Assembly: GCA_013822265.1 (NCBI GenBank)
Contig: PNKD01000006.1
Span: 1 to 64,000 of the forward strand
Reading direction: 5' to 3'
Length of the DNA: 64,000 bases
Origin: Leptothrix sp. (in: b-proteobacteria)
Lineage (GTDB): Bacteria; Pseudomonadota; Gammaproteobacteria; Burkholderiales; Burkholderiaceae_C
Position numbers and translations under genes: made by a program. The notes below the pieces were generated by a model that saw only the letters and a list, made by a program, of their open reading frames with translations, had not been told where the DNA came from and ran no database searches. Below are positions 52,517 to 63,052 of this stretch, piece after piece; the stretch's first letter is position 1; each line of letters opens with the position of its first letter.

Positions 52517-53932
52517 TCAGCCGCCGGCGAGGCGGCTGCGGTGCCTGGCCACCTGCGCCAGCACCTGGGCCGGCGCGGTGCCGCCCAGCACGTTGCGCGC
52601 GGCGAGCGAGCCGCGCAGCGTCAGCACCTCGAACACGTCGTCGCCGATCGCGGCGTTGAAACCCTGCAGCGTGGCCAGCGGCAGCTCGGCCAGGTCCACG
52701 CCCTGCTGCAGCGCCACCTTCACGGCGTGGGCCACGGCCTCGTGGGCGTCGCGAAAGGGCAGGCCCTTCTTCACCAGGTAGTCGGCCAGGTCGGTGGCGG
52801 TGGCGTAGCCCTTGAGCGCGGCACGCTCCATCGCGTCCTTCTTCACCGTGATGCCGCCCACCATCTCGGCCATGATGCGCAGCGTGTCGGCCAGCGTGTC
52901 GACGGTGTCGAACAGCGGCTCCTTGTCTTCCTGGTTGTCCTTGTTGTAGGTCAGCGGCTGGCCCTTCATCAGCGTCAGCAGCGCCATCAGGTGGCCCACC
53001 ACGCGGCCGCTCTTGCCGCGCGCCAGTTCGGCGACGTCGGGGTTGCGCTTCTGCGGCATGATGGAACTGCCGGTGCAATAGCGGTCGGCGAGGTCGATGA
53101 AGCCGAAGTTCTGGCTCATCCAGAGCACGATCTCCTCGCTCAGCCTCGAGATGTGCACCATGGTGATGGCCGCGAAGCTGCTGAACTCGAGCGCGAAGTC
53201 GCGGTCGCTCACGGCGTCCAGGCTGTTGCGGCACACACCGTCGAAGCCCAGCGTCTTCGCCACGCGTTCGCGGTCCAGCGGGTAGCTGGTGCCGGCCAGC
53301 GCGGCGGCGCCCAGCGGCAGCAGGTTGACGCGCTTGCGCACGTCGGCCAGCCGTTCGGCGTCCCGCGCGAACATCTCCACGTAGGCCAGCAGGTGGTGGG
53401 CAAAACTCACCGGCTGCGCCACCTGCATGTGGGTGAAGCCGGGCATCACGGTGTCGGTGTGCCCGGCGGCCAGTTCCACCAGCGCGAGCTGCATCGCCGC
53501 CAGCAGGCGCGCGAGCTTGTCGATCTCGCCGCGCAGCCACAGGCGCACGTCGGTGGCCACCTGGTCGTTGCGGCTGCGGCCCGTGTGCAGGCGCTTGCCG
53601 GCGTCGCCGACCAGCGTGGTCAGGCGGGCCTCGATGTTGAGGTGCACGTCTTCCAGTGCCAGCTTCCACTCGAACTTGCCGGACTCGATCTCCGCGACGA
53701 TCTGCGCCATGCCACGCTGGATGTCGGCAAGGTCCTGCGCGGCGATCACGCCCTGCGCGGCCAGCATCTCGGCATGCGCCAGGCTGCCTTCGACATCGGC
53801 GCGCCACAGGCGCTGGTCGAAGCCGACGCTGGCGGTGTAGCGCTGCACCAGTTCGCTCATGGGCTCGCTGAACAGCGCAGACCAGGCCTGCTGCTTGTTG
53901 GCCAGGGGGTCGGAAGAGCGGTGATCGGACAT
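52517..53932 (-). CDS. argH: Argininosuccinate lyase
   Basis: This 471-residue enzyme is the last step of arginine synthesis, splitting argininosuccinate into arginine and fumarate. The fumarase-superfamily signature [12 protein letters not shown] is complete, as are [12 protein letters not shown] and [15 protein letters not shown]. Its length is typical. The start ATG 53932 gives [15 protein letters not shown]. It is divergent from the sensor kinase gene with about 69 bp between them. Confidence 0.95.
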   Translation of the reverse strand: MSDHRSSDPLANKQQAWSALFSEPMSELVQRYTASVGFDQRLWRADVEGSLAHAEMLAAQGVIAAQDLADIQRGMAQIVAEIESGKFEWKLALEDVHLNIEARLTTLVGDAGKRLHTGRSRNDQVATDVRLWLRGEIDKLARLLAAMQLALVELAAGHTDTVMPGFTHMQVAQPVSFAHHLLAYVEMFARDAERLADVRKRVNLLPLGAAALAGTSYPLDRERVAKTLGFDGVCRNSLDAVSDRDFALEFSSFAAITMVHISRLSEEIVLWMSQNFGFIDLADRYCTGSSIMPQKRNPDVAELARGKSGRVVGHLMALLTLMKGQPLTYNKDNQEDKEPLFDTVDTLADTLRIMAEMVGGITVKKDAMERAALKGYATATDLADYLVKKGLPFRDAHEAVAHAVKVALQQGVDLAELPLATLQGFNAAIGDDVFEVLTLRGSLAARNVLGGTAPAQVLAQVARHRSRLAGG

Positions 53933-54001
53933 GCTGGGGCGCCGCGATGGACGGGTGCTTGGGGGGAAGCTCCGTATTATCCGGGCACCCCCCCCGTGCC
54001 C

Positions 54002-55168
54002 ATGCCCATGACCACCCCGGCACCGACCGAACCCGACTTCGAGGCCACGGCCACCCGGCCGGCCAGCCTGTGGCCCGACAGCGCGCGGCCATCGGACATG
54101 GCGAGCACCGGCTTCGCGGCCACGCGTTTCGACCCGCTGGCCGACGAGCGCGGCCGCCTGCAGGCCCAGGTGGCTGCCAGCTTCGACGTCTGCCACCCCG
54201 CGCTGGCGCTGCGCGCCGTGCTGTTGGTGCAGGGCGCGCTGGCGATTGCCGCGCTGGGGGGCGCCGATACGGTGGCGGCCTGGGGTGCGCGGCAGGCCGT
54301 GCTGGCCTTCGGCGGCGTCGCCGGCACCTTGCTGTGGCTGGTGGCGGTGTGTGCCTTGCGCCGGCCGCTGCGCGCCCTGGGCACCGCCGCGCGCGCCGCC
54401 GCCGTGCTGGCCCTGGGCGCGGCGGCGGCGCTGCTGGCCTGGTGGCCGCTGGCCTGGGCCGGCCTGGCCGGCGAGGGCCACGCGCTCAAGCTCGCGGCCG
54501 TGGGCCTGGGCGGTGTCGGTTTCGCCGCGCTGCTGTGGGCCTGGCTCGACCTGCGCGCGCGCATCTGGCACCCGGCCAACGCCAGCGCGCGGCTGGCCGA
54601 GCTGCAGTCGCGCATCCGGCCGCACTTTCTCTTCAACGCGCTGAACACCGCGCTGGCGCTGGTGCGTGTCGACCCGGCGCGCGCCGAGGCGGTGCTGGAA
54701 GACCTGGCCGAGCTCTTCCGCGTTGCGCTTGCCGAAGTCGGCGCCTCGGTGTCGCTGCAGGAGGAGGTGGAACTGGCGCGCCACTACCTGGGCATCGAGC
54801 AGGTGCGCTTCGGCCCGCGCCTGGCCGTGACCTGGGACATCGACCCGCGCGTGCACGCCGCCCGCGTGCCACCGCTGGTGCTTCAACCGCTGGTCGAGAA
54901 CGCCGTGCGCCACGGCATCGAGCCCGCTGCGCGCGGCGGCAGCGTGCAGGTCACGGCCGTGGTGCAGCGCGCGCAGGCGGTGGTGACGGTGACCAACACG
55001 CTGGCCAGCGAGCCCGGCCAGCCGGGCCACGGCATGGCGCTGCACAACGTGCGCGAGCGCCTGCGCCTGCTGCACGACGTGGGCGCCCAGTGCGATGCCT
55101 GGCGCGAGCCGGGCAGCGGCGGCGAGCCCGACCGTTTCCACGCGCGCATCGTGCTGCCCTTGCCATGA
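54002..55168 (+). CDS. LytS/AlgZ-type sensor histidine kinase
   Basis: This 388-residue kinase of the His_kinase family has four membrane helices (about 70-180), then [20 protein letters not shown] (phosphoacceptor His) and an ATP-binding part with [17 protein letters not shown] and [13 protein letters not shown]. It is coupled to the next gene by an ATGA overlap. Together they match the AlgZ/AlgR (FimS/AlgR) pair. A second ATG six bases downstream is equally good as a start. Confidence 0.88.
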   Translation: MPMTTPAPTEPDFEATATRPASLWPDSARPSDMASTGFAATRFDPLADERGRLQAQVAASFDVCHPALALRAVLLVQGALAIAALGGADTVAAWGARQAVLAFGGVAGTLLWLVAVCALRRPLRALGTAARAAAVLALGAAAALLAWWPLAWAGLAGEGHALKLAAVGLGGVGFAALLWAWLDLRARIWHPANASARLAELQSRIRPHFLFNALNTALALVRVDPARAEAVLEDLAELFRVALAEVGASVSLQEEVELARHYLGIEQVRFGPRLAVTWDIDPRVHAARVPPLVLQPLVENAVRHGIEPAARGGSVQVTAVVQRAQAVVTVTNTLASEPGQPGHGMALHNVRERLRLLHDVGAQCDAWREPGSGGEPDRFHARIVLPLP

Positions 55169-55938
55169 ACGTGCTCATCGTCGACGACGAGCCGCTGGCA
55201 CGGCTGCGCCTGCGCTCGCTGCTGCAGGGCCTGCCGGAACTCGATGCCAACGTCGTCGGCGAAGCCGGCGACGTGCACGAGGCACTGGCGCTGCTGAACC
55301 ACGCCGACGTCGACGCCGTGCTGCTGGACATCCGCATGCCCGGCATGACGCCGCACGAGGGCCTGCACCTGGCCGCACGGCTGAAGGCCATGCCGCAGCC
55401 GCCGGCGGTGATCTTCGTCAGCGCCCATGCCGAGCATGCGCTCAAGGCCTTCGAGCTCGAGGCTGTCGACTACCTGACCAAGCCGGTGCGTGCCGAGCGC
55501 CTGCGCGACGCGCTGCAACGTGTGCGCCAACGCCTGCAGCCCGCCTCGACGATGCAGGCGACGCTGCTGGACGCGCCGGCGCTGGTGGTCAGCGACCGCG
55601 GTCGCGTGCTGCGACTGCCGCTGCCCGAGGTGCTGGTGCTCAAGGCCGGGCAGAAGTACGTCACCGTGCGCACGCCGGTGCACGAGTACGTGCTCGACGA
55701 CTCGCTGTCGGAACTGGAGCAGCGGCTGTCGGCGCTGGGCGGCAGCTACCTGCGCATCCACCGCAACGCGCTGGTGGCGCGCCATGCCGTGCGCGAACTG
55801 GCGCTGCGCGACGCCGCCGATGCGGCCGACGAAGGCGGCGACGGCTGGGCCGTGCGCGTGGCGCCGCTGGACGAGTGGCTGGCGGTGTCGCGCCGCCAGG
55901 TGGCGGCGGTGCGGGCGGCGCTCGCCGCGCAGCGGTGA
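55165..55938 (+). CDS. LytTR-type response regulator, AlgR-like
   Basis: This 257-residue protein has a receiver domain ([18 protein letters not shown], Asp in [11 protein letters not shown], Lys in YLTKPV) and a C-terminal LytTR DNA-binding domain ([27 protein letters not shown]). It partners the kinase upstream. A GTGA overlap links it to the following membrane protein gene. Target genes are unknown. Confidence 0.9.
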   Translation: MNVLIVDDEPLARLRLRSLLQGLPELDANVVGEAGDVHEALALLNHADVDAVLLDIRMPGMTPHEGLHLAARLKAMPQPPAVIFVSAHAEHALKAFELEAVDYLTKPVRAERLRDALQRVRQRLQPASTMQATLLDAPALVVSDRGRVLRLPLPEVLVLKAGQKYVTVRTPVHEYVLDDSLSELEQRLSALGGSYLRIHRNALVARHAVRELALRDAADAADEGGDGWAVRVAPLDEWLAVSRRQVAAVRAALAAQR

Positions 55939-57104
55939 GGCGCGGGCCTGCCGCTCGCCGGACGGCCGCGGCGGTTACGGTCGCTGCGGTGCTTCTGCTC
56001 GGCGCGCTGCGGTGGTGGATCTTGCACCCGACGCTCGAGCCCGAAGCGGCGGCCGGTGCGCCGGCGGGCGGCGCAGCCAGGCCGGCGCCCGCTGACGCGG
56101 CGTCGAGCGCGTTGCCGCGCGCCGCCGCGCCCGGTCCCTTGGCCGAGCGGCCCGTTTCCACCGTGGCCACCGGCGCCCCGGTATGGGACTTGTGTGGCGT
56201 CGGCCGTCTGCCCGTGCCGAGGGGCGCCGCTGCGAGGCTCGATCCCGAACAGGCGCTGCCTGCGCTGCCGCCTCACCTGGGCCGCGACGCACTGGCGGAT
56301 GGCTACCTCACGCTGTTCACCGCGCTCGACGCCGGCCCCCCGCGCTGGCGCGCCGCCGCCATGATGCTGCGTGGCAGCGATGCCGCGGGACGACTTCGGG
56401 CGACAGCGCTGCCCGAGCTGGCGCGCACCACGGGCGACCCCGTGGTGGCGATGTGGGCGCAGCAGCGCTGCGACGTCGGCGGCAGCTGCCTGGCGGCGGC
56501 CGAACATTGGGCGCGTGTCGAAGCCGGGAACCTCGCGCCCTGGGCGGCGCTGCTGGCACTGCAGCCTCAGCGCCGGGAGGAACTCATCGCACGCATGGCC
56601 GCTGCGGCACGTTTCGACGTCCATCAACACGTGCTGTCGCAGACCGTGCTCGAGGCCATGCCCGCGGGTGTCGCGAGCTACCTCCAGCCGGCGATATGGA
56701 TCGACGTCATCGGCGTCGAGGCGGCGATGCCCATGCCCGGCTTCACCGGGTTGTTCGACCACTGCCGCGAGCCGCTGGCGCCCGGCAGCGAGCGCATGCA
56801 GGTGTGCGCCGCCATCGCGCACACGCTGGTCGAACGCAGCGACGGTTGGATCGGCGTGCGGCTCGGGCTGCGGCTGGCCGAGCGCAGCTATCTGGGCAAG
56901 GCCGAAGCCGCCGCACGCCGCAAGGCGCTGGACACGCTGCTGCTGCCGCCGGACGATCTCTTCGACCGCGAACAACCCCTGTCCTGCGCCGGCGCGGCGC
57001 GCACCCGTGCTTTGGTCGAGCAGCGCGCGCGGCTGGGTGAACTGGGCGCGCTGCGGGCGCAAGCGGCGCAGCGCGCCGCGTCGGCGGCCTCAGGTCCGCG
57101 CTGA
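55935..57104 (+). CDS. Hypothetical membrane-anchored protein in AlgZ/AlgR operon
   Basis: This 389-residue protein has one N-terminal membrane helix (AAAVTVAAVLLLGALRWWIL) and an Ala/Pro-rich linker. The globular part has several cysteines (WDLCGVGRLP, QQRCDVGGSCLAA, DHCREPL, PLSCAGAARTR), consistent with a periplasmic location and disulfides. I do not recognise the family. The start is GTG 55935 overlapping the regulator stop. Coupling suggests a role in the same signalling or envelope function. Confidence 0.7.
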   Translation: MRRGPAARRTAAAVTVAAVLLLGALRWWILHPTLEPEAAAGAPAGGAARPAPADAASSALPRAAAPGPLAERPVSTVATGAPVWDLCGVGRLPVPRGAAARLDPEQALPALPPHLGRDALADGYLTLFTALDAGPPRWRAAAMMLRGSDAAGRLRATALPELARTTGDPVVAMWAQQRCDVGGSCLAAAEHWARVEAGNLAPWAALLALQPQRREELIARMAAAARFDVHQHVLSQTVLEAMPAGVASYLQPAIWIDVIGVEAAMPMPGFTGLFDHCREPLAPGSERMQVCAAIAHTLVERSDGWIGVRLGLRLAERSYLGKAEAAARRKALDTLLLPPDDLFDREQPLSCAGAARTRALVEQRARLGELGALRAQAAQRAASAASGPR

Positions 57105-57120
57105 GTCGGCGTGGTGGACG

Positions 57121-59979
57121 TCAACCGGTGTTGCGCAGCCCCGCCGCGATGCCGTTGATCGAGAGGTGGATGCCACGCTGCACGCGTGCCATGCCGGCCT
57201 CGCCTTCGCGCCGCTGGCGGTAGCGACGCAGCAGTTCGACCTGCAGGTGGTTCAGCGGGTCGAGGTAGGGGAAGCGGTGCGCGATGCTGCGCGCCAGCGC
57301 CGGGTTGCCGTGCAGCGGCTCGGTCTGCCCGGTAATCAGCATCAGCGCGTCGTGCGTGCGCTGCCACTCGGCGCGCAGCTGCGTGAAGATGCGCCGTGCG
57401 AGCTTCTTGTCGTCGACGAGTTCGACGTAACGTGCCGCGATGCGCAGGTCGCTCTTGGCCAGCACCATGTCCAGGTTGGACAGCAGGGCGCGGAAGAAGG
57501 GCCACTGCCTGTGCATGCGCCGCAGCATCGCCACGCGCTCGTCGCAGTCGCCCGCACCGCGGTCGAGGTAGGCCTCGATCGCGCTGCCGAAGCCGCACCA
57601 GCCCGGCAGCGCCATGCGGCTCTGGCCCCAGCTGAAGGTCCAGGGGATGGCGCGCAGGTCTTCGATGGCGCGCGTGGCCTTGCGGCTGGCCGGGCGGCTG
57701 CCGATGTTGAGTTCGGCGATCTCGCGGATGGGCGTGGCGGCGAAGAAGTAGTCGGTGAAGCCCGGCGTGCCGTAGACCAGCTTGCGGTAGGCCTGGAAAC
57801 TGGCCTCGCTGATCACGGCGGCGGCATCGAGAAAGGCCTTGGGCGCGGTCTTGGTGGGGTGCAGCAGCGTCGCCTCCAGCGTTGCTGCCACCAGCGTCTC
57901 GAGGTTGCGGTAGCCGATGTCGGCGTTGGCGTACTTGCTGGCGATGACCTCGCCCTGCTCGGTGAGGCGGATCTGACCGTTCACCGTGCCTGGCGGCTGC
58001 GCCAGGATGGCCTGGTAGCTGGGCCCGCCGCCGCGGCCCACGGTGCCGCCGCGGCCGTGGAACATGCGCAGCGTGACCGGCGTGCCGCCGTCGCGGCCCA
58101 GGCTGGCGAACAGCGCCGCCAACGCGGTCTCGGCGCGATAGAGCTCCCAGTGGCTGGTGAAGCTGCCGCCGTCCTTGTTGCTGTCGCTGTAGCCCAGCAT
58201 CACGTCCTGCTCGCCGCCGCCGGCACGCACCAGCGCCAGGATGCCGGGCAGGGCGTAGAACTCGCGCATGATGGCTTCGCTGCGGCGCAGGTCGGCGATG
58301 GTCTCGAACAGCGGCACCGTGATCAGCGCGGCGCGCGCCGGGCCCGGGGCCGCACCGGCCGGTTGGTCCAGCGTGCCGGTGAGCAGACCGGTCTCCTTTT
58401 GCAGCAGCAACACCTCGAGCAGGTCGCTCACCTCTTCGGTGTGGCTGATGATGTAGTGGCGGATGGCGTCGCGCCCGTAGGTGGCCAGCGCGTCGCGCGC
58501 GGCCTCGAAGATCGCCAGCTCGTCGACCGCCAGTGCCGAGTACTGGGCGCCGTGCACGCGCAGCGGTCGCGCGTCGTTCAGCAGCGCCAGCAGGCGCTCG
58601 CGCCGCGCGACCTCGGGCAGCGCGGCGTAGTCGGGCTCGACGCGGGCCACGCGCAGCAGCTCGGCCACCACGGCCTCGTGCTTGTCGCTGCTCTGGCGCA
58701 GGTCGAGCGTGGCGAGGTGGAAGCCGAATACCTGCACCGCGCGCAGCAGCGGTGCCAGCCGCGGCCCCACCAGGGCCTGCGCGTGGTGCGAGGCCAGCGA
58801 GCGTTCAATGATGCGAAGGTCGCCCAAAAACTCGGCGGCATCGACGTAGGGCGTGCGGGGCTCGACGGCGTGGCGCAGCGCCTCGGTGCCCGTCAGCTGC
58901 TTCAGCGTCGCCGCCAGCCGCGAGTACATGCCGATCAGCGCGCGCCGGTAGGGCTCGTCCAGGCGGTGCGGGCTGGCGTCGGGTGAGGCCTTGGCCAGCG
59001 CCAGCATCTCGGGCGTCACCGGCGCCAGCGTGCCGCTGATCGACAGCTCGGCGCCCAGCTCATGCACCTCGGTGAGGTAGAAGCGCAGCGCCACCTCGGC
59101 CTGGCGCCTGAGCGCGTTCTCCATCGTGGCGGCGGTGACGTTGGGGTTGCCGTCGCGGTCACCGCCTATCCAGTGGCCCATGCGCAGGAAGTTGGCCACG
59201 GCGTGGCCGGGCAGGGCGCGTTCGACGTCGCGGTACAGGCGCGGAATCTGCCGCAGGAAGGTGGTCTGGTAGTAGCTCAGCGCGTTCTCGACTTCGTCGC
59301 GCACCGTCAGCTTGGCGGTGCGCAGCATGCGCGTCTGCCACAGCTGCGTGACGCGGGCGCGCATCAACGATTCGTTCTCTTCGCGTTGCTGCGGCGTGCG
59401 CAGGTCGTCGCGGCCCGCCAGCAGCATGGCCACGGCGCGCTCGGCGTCGAGGATGCTCTTGCGCTGCACCTCGGTGGGGTGGGCCGTGAGTACCGGGCTG
59501 ATGTAGGCCGTGGCCAGCGTGGCGGCGATGTCGGCGGCGCGGTGGTCGGCACCGTGCAGGCGCTCGAAGCACAGCGCCAGCGAGCCCTCCTGCAGGTCGC
59601 CGGCGAGTTCGTGCACGGCGCGGCGGCGCACGTGGTGGCGATCTTCGGCGATGTTGGCCAGGTGGCTGAAGTAGCTGAAGGCGCGGATCACGGTCACCGT
59701 CTGGTCGGCCGAGAGGTTCTTCAGCAGCCGGTCGAGTACGCGTCCGGCACTGGCGTCGGCCTTCAGCCGGTAGGCCACCGAGAGCTGGCGGATGCGCTCG
59801 ATGAGGTCGAAGGCGGCCTTGCCCTCCTGCTCGCGGATGACGTCGCCCAGGATGCGTCCGAGTAACCGGATATCCTCGACCAGCGGCTTGTTCTTGGTAG
59901 CCGCATCGTCACTGGGCACGGCCGGGCTCGATTTGGTGCGTCGCGCCGGGTTGGTGCGGGCGAGGGTGCTGGAAGGCAT
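57121..59979 (-). CDS. ppc: Phosphoenolpyruvate carboxylase
   Basis: This 952-residue enzyme makes oxaloacetate from phosphoenolpyruvate and bicarbonate. Signatures include [13 protein letters not shown] (catalytic His), [34 protein letters not shown] and the C-terminal LRNTG. The length is typical (about 880-960). The open frame continues far upstream, but the family-consistent start is ATG 59979. It is divergent from hemC, a common Burkholderiales arrangement. Confidence 0.95.
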   Translation of the reverse strand: MPSSTLARTNPARRTKSSPAVPSDDAATKNKPLVEDIRLLGRILGDVIREQEGKAAFDLIERIRQLSVAYRLKADASAGRVLDRLLKNLSADQTVTVIRAFSYFSHLANIAEDRHHVRRRAVHELAGDLQEGSLALCFERLHGADHRAADIAATLATAYISPVLTAHPTEVQRKSILDAERAVAMLLAGRDDLRTPQQREENESLMRARVTQLWQTRMLRTAKLTVRDEVENALSYYQTTFLRQIPRLYRDVERALPGHAVANFLRMGHWIGGDRDGNPNVTAATMENALRRQAEVALRFYLTEVHELGAELSISGTLAPVTPEMLALAKASPDASPHRLDEPYRRALIGMYSRLAATLKQLTGTEALRHAVEPRTPYVDAAEFLGDLRIIERSLASHHAQALVGPRLAPLLRAVQVFGFHLATLDLRQSSDKHEAVVAELLRVARVEPDYAALPEVARRERLLALLNDARPLRVHGAQYSALAVDELAIFEAARDALATYGRDAIRHYIISHTEEVSDLLEVLLLQKETGLLTGTLDQPAGAAPGPARAALITVPLFETIADLRRSEAIMREFYALPGILALVRAGGGEQDVMLGYSDSNKDGGSFTSHWELYRAETALAALFASLGRDGGTPVTLRMFHGRGGTVGRGGGPSYQAILAQPPGTVNGQIRLTEQGEVIASKYANADIGYRNLETLVAATLEATLLHPTKTAPKAFLDAAAVISEASFQAYRKLVYGTPGFTDYFFAATPIREIAELNIGSRPASRKATRAIEDLRAIPWTFSWGQSRMALPGWCGFGSAIEAYLDRGAGDCDERVAMLRRMHRQWPFFRALLSNLDMVLAKSDLRIAARYVELVDDKKLARRIFTQLRAEWQRTHDALMLITGQTEPLHGNPALARSIAHRFPYLDPLNHLQVELLRRYRQRREGEAGMARVQRGIHLSINGIAAGLRNTG

Positions 59980-60120
59980 GGCGGGGTCCTGGGCATGTAA
60001 CCGGGTTACCGATTGTCGCTCGGACGGCCCGCAAGGCCCATGCCTGCCCGGCGCGGCCGCGAGTGCGGCCCGTCCGTTGCGCCAGCCGCCCGGCCGCCGG
60101 GCGCTGGCTATCATCGACGC

Positions 60121-61050
60121 ATGACTCCCACCACCGTCATCGCCACGCGCGAAAGCCGCCTTGCCCTGTGGCAGGCCGAACATGTGCGCGACGCCCTCGT
60201 CGCGCGTTTCGGACTTCAGGTCGAACTGCTGGGCATGACCACGCGCGGCGACCAGATCCTCGACCGCGCGCTGTCCAAGGTGGGCGGCAAGGGCCTGTTC
60301 GTCAAAGAGCTGGAGACGGCGCTGGAAGAGGGCCGCGCCCACCTCGCCGTGCACTCGCTGAAGGACGTGCCCATGGACCTGCCGGCCGGCTTCGTGCTGG
60401 CCGCCATCTGGGAACGCGAAGACCCGCGCGATGCCTTCGTCTCGAGCCGCTACGCCGGCGTCGACGAATTGCCGCAGGGCGCGGTGGTGGGCACGAGCAG
60501 CCTGCGCCGCGTCGTGCAGCTGCTGGGCCGCCGGCCCGACCTGCACATCGAGCCCCTGCGCGGCAACCTCGACACGCGGCTGCGCAAACTCGACGAAGGC
60601 GGCTACGACGCCATCGTGCTGGCGGCGGCGGGGCTCAAGCGCCTCGGGCTGGCCTCGCGCATCCGCGCCACCTTCGACCCCGAGCTGATGATCCCGGCGG
60701 CCGGCCAGGGCGCTTTGGGCATCGAGGTGCGAGAAGACGCCGCCGATCTGCGTGCCCTGCTGGCCCAGACCGTGCACCAGCCCACCTTCCTGGCCTGCCA
60801 TGCCGAGCGTGCGGTGTCGCGCTCGCTGGGCGGCAGCTGCAGCATGCCGCTGGCCGCGCACGCCGTGTGGGTGGGCGACACGCTGCATCTGGACGCCGCC
60901 CTGGGCGATGCCGAAGACCCGCGCCGCCCCTTGCTGCGCACGAGGTTGTCCGCCGCCGTCACCGACGAGACCGGCGCTCGCGCCTTGGGCAACGAAGCCG
61001 CGGCCCAGCTGCGCGCCGCCGGCGCCGGCAGCTACCTGCCGGCGGTCTGA
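60121..61050 (+). CDS. hemC: Porphobilinogen deaminase (hydroxymethylbilane synthase)
   Basis: This 309-residue enzyme of tetrapyrrole synthesis joins four porphobilinogens. It has [15 protein letters not shown] at the start, [11 protein letters not shown] and [14 protein letters not shown]. The cofactor-binding cysteine is in [12 protein letters not shown]. It is the first gene of a hemC-hemD-hemX-hemY run. Confidence 0.95.
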   Translation: MTPTTVIATRESRLALWQAEHVRDALVARFGLQVELLGMTTRGDQILDRALSKVGGKGLFVKELETALEEGRAHLAVHSLKDVPMDLPAGFVLAAIWEREDPRDAFVSSRYAGVDELPQGAVVGTSSLRRVVQLLGRRPDLHIEPLRGNLDTRLRKLDEGGYDAIVLAAAGLKRLGLASRIRATFDPELMIPAAGQGALGIEVREDAADLRALLAQTVHQPTFLACHAERAVSRSLGGSCSMPLAAHAVWVGDTLHLDAALGDAEDPRRPLLRTRLSAAVTDETGARALGNEAAAQLRAAGAGSYLPAV

Positions 61051-61071
61051 GGCATCGTCCGGGGCCCGGCG

Positions 61072-61845
61072 ATGCCGCTCATCGTCACGCGACCTGCGGC
61101 GCAGGCCGCCGACTGGATGCAGATGCTGCAGGCGCTGGGGCAGCCGGCGCAGGCCCTGCCGCTGCTGGACATCGCCGCGGTGCCAGAGCCGGCGCCGCTG
61201 CGGGCCGCATGGCAGGCCTTGGCGGGGCTGGACCTGGTGATGTTCGTCAGCGCCAACGCGGTGATCCACTTCTTTGCCCAGGCGCCGGCCGGGGCACGAT
61301 GGCCGGCGGGGCCGCGCGCCGGCTGCACCGGGCCGGGCACGGCGGCGGCATTGCGGGCCGCGGGTGTGCCGGCCGCGCAGGTGGTGGCGCCGGCGCCTGA
61401 CGCGCCGAGCTTCGACTCCGAAGCGCTGTGGGCGCTGCTGGCGCCCGAGGATTGGGCTGGCCGCCATGTGCTCGTGGTGCGCGGCGAGGAGGGTCGCAAC
61501 TGGCTGGCCGACCGCTTGAGCGAGCGCGGTGCCGCGGTCGACTTCGTTGCCGCCTACCGCCGCTGCGCGCCGCGGCCCGACGCCGCCGGGCTCGAGCTGC
61601 TGGCGCGGGCGCTGGCCGAGCCGGCGGACTGGCTGTGGCTGTTCAGCAGCAGCGAGGGCGTGGCCCAGTTGCGCACGCTGGCACCCGATGCCGACTGGTC
61701 GCGCAGCAGTGCACTGGCCTCGCACCCGCGCATCGCGCAGACAGCGCGCGAGCTGGGCTTCGGCGACGTGCGACTCACGGCCCCCTCGCCGACCGCCGTG
61801 GCCCTGCAGGCTGCCGAGTGGTCCGCAGGGCAGGCCGCAGGGTGA
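61072..61845 (+). CDS. hemD: Uroporphyrinogen-III synthase
   Basis: This 257-residue enzyme closes hydroxymethylbilane to uroporphyrinogen III. The sequence is weakly conserved as usual, but [32 protein letters not shown] and [17 protein letters not shown] fit the two-domain HemD fold. It follows hemC by 21 bp. Confidence 0.88.
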   Translation: MPLIVTRPAAQAADWMQMLQALGQPAQALPLLDIAAVPEPAPLRAAWQALAGLDLVMFVSANAVIHFFAQAPAGARWPAGPRAGCTGPGTAAALRAAGVPAAQVVAPAPDAPSFDSEALWALLAPEDWAGRHVLVVRGEEGRNWLADRLSERGAAVDFVAAYRRCAPRPDAAGLELLARALAEPADWLWLFSSSEGVAQLRTLAPDADWSRSSALASHPRIAQTARELGFGDVRLTAPSPTAVALQAAEWSAGQAAG

Positions 61846-61882
61846 CGGTCGAAACATGACGGTCGATACAATCTGACGCTCT

Positions 61883-63019
61883 GTGACCGACACGCCAGCG
61901 CCCCCCACCGACCACTCGACCGAGGTGCCCGTTCCGTCCACCGCGCCGGCCACCGTGCCGGCCGTGGCGGCCAGCCATGGCCGATGGATCGCGCTGGGCG
62001 CTGCCGTGCTGGCCGCGCTGTGCGCCGCGGCCGTCGTTCTGGCCTGGAACACCCAGCAGCGCGTGAAGTCGCTGGAGGCCGAACTCGTCAAGCGCCAGGC
62101 CGACAGTGGCAGCCAGGCCACCGAGGCCCGCACGCTGGCGCGCCAGGCCGAGCTCACGGCGCGCGAGACGGCGGCCCGGCAGGCGCTGATGGAGGCGCGC
62201 GTGGCCGAGACCACGATGCAGCGAACGCAGCTCGAAGAGCTGATCCAATCGTTGTCGAGATCGCGTGACGAGAACGTGCTGGCCGATGTCGAGGCCGCCA
62301 TCCGCGTCGCGCTGCAGCAGTCCGCCATCACCGGCAGCGGCGAGCCGCTGGTGCTGACGCTGAAGCAGGCCGACGAACGCCTGGCCCGCTACAACCAGCC
62401 GCGGCTGGAGCGCGTGCGCCGCGCCGTGGCGCAAGACCTCGAACGCGCGCGCACCAGCGGCGTCACCGACATCACGCAGCTCACGATCAGGCTGGACGAG
62501 GTGATCCGCCAGATCGACGAGTTGCCACTGGTCTCTGCGCCCGAGCGCCGGGCCCCGGCGCGCGCTGCCGCGGCGGCCGCAGTGGCCTCGGCCGCCTTGG
62601 CCGCGTCAGCGCCGGCCAAGGCGGCCAGCGCGGTGGCGCGCGGCTGGCCATGGGCGGCGCCCTGGCGCGAGTTCGGTGCCGTCGTCTGGCAGGAGGTGAA
62701 GGGCCTCGTGCGCGTGACGCGCATCGACGACCCCGAGGCCATGCTGGTGGCGCCCGAGCAGGCCTTTTTCCTGCGTGAGAACCTCAAGTTGCGGTTGTTG
62801 AATGCCCGCCTGGCGCTGCTGTCGCGGCAGTTCGACACCGCGCAGTCCGACCTGCGCGATGCCCAGTCCGCGCTCGATCGCTACTTCGACCGCGGCTCGC
62901 GCCGCGTCGTGGCGGCCAGCGAACTGGTGCGCGGCGTCATGACCCAGGCGCGGCTGGTCAACGTGCCGCGGCCTGACGCCACGCTGGCGGCCATCGCCAC
63001 CGCGTCGGCCGGCCGCTGA
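61883..63019 (+). CDS. hemX: HemX-like membrane protein
   Basis: This 378-residue protein is of the uroporphyrin-III methyltransferase-like HemX family. It has a disordered N-terminus, one membrane helix ([21 protein letters not shown]), a coiled coil (about 60-130) and a globular C-terminal part ([30 protein letters not shown]). Despite its name it has no methylase motif. It is thought to help heme-pathway proteins at the membrane. The start is GTG 61883. Confidence 0.87.
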   Translation: MTDTPAPPTDHSTEVPVPSTAPATVPAVAASHGRWIALGAAVLAALCAAAVVLAWNTQQRVKSLEAELVKRQADSGSQATEARTLARQAELTARETAARQALMEARVAETTMQRTQLEELIQSLSRSRDENVLADVEAAIRVALQQSAITGSGEPLVLTLKQADERLARYNQPRLERVRRAVAQDLERARTSGVTDITQLTIRLDEVIRQIDELPLVSAPERRAPARAAAAAAVASAALAASAPAKAASAVARGWPWAAPWREFGAVVWQEVKGLVRVTRIDDPEAMLVAPEQAFFLRENLKLRLLNARLALLSRQFDTAQSDLRDAQSALDRYFDRGSRRVVAASELVRGVMTQARLVNVPRPDATLAAIATASAGR

Positions 63020-63052
63020 CGGCGCGTCGCGCTCGCCAGGCAAGCACACACG

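Noticed and set aside
52541-54000. Very long plus-strand open frame upstream of the AlgZ-like kinase
   Set aside because: It is antisense to argH, rich in His/Gln/Arg and without family resemblance. It is a high-GC artefact, and the real kinase starts at 54002.
59980-62331. Upstream extension of the minus-strand phosphoenolpyruvate carboxylase frame to over 1,700 codons
   Set aside because: The extension is antisense to hemC, hemD and hemX and has no family match. The enzyme length and motifs fit a start at 59979.
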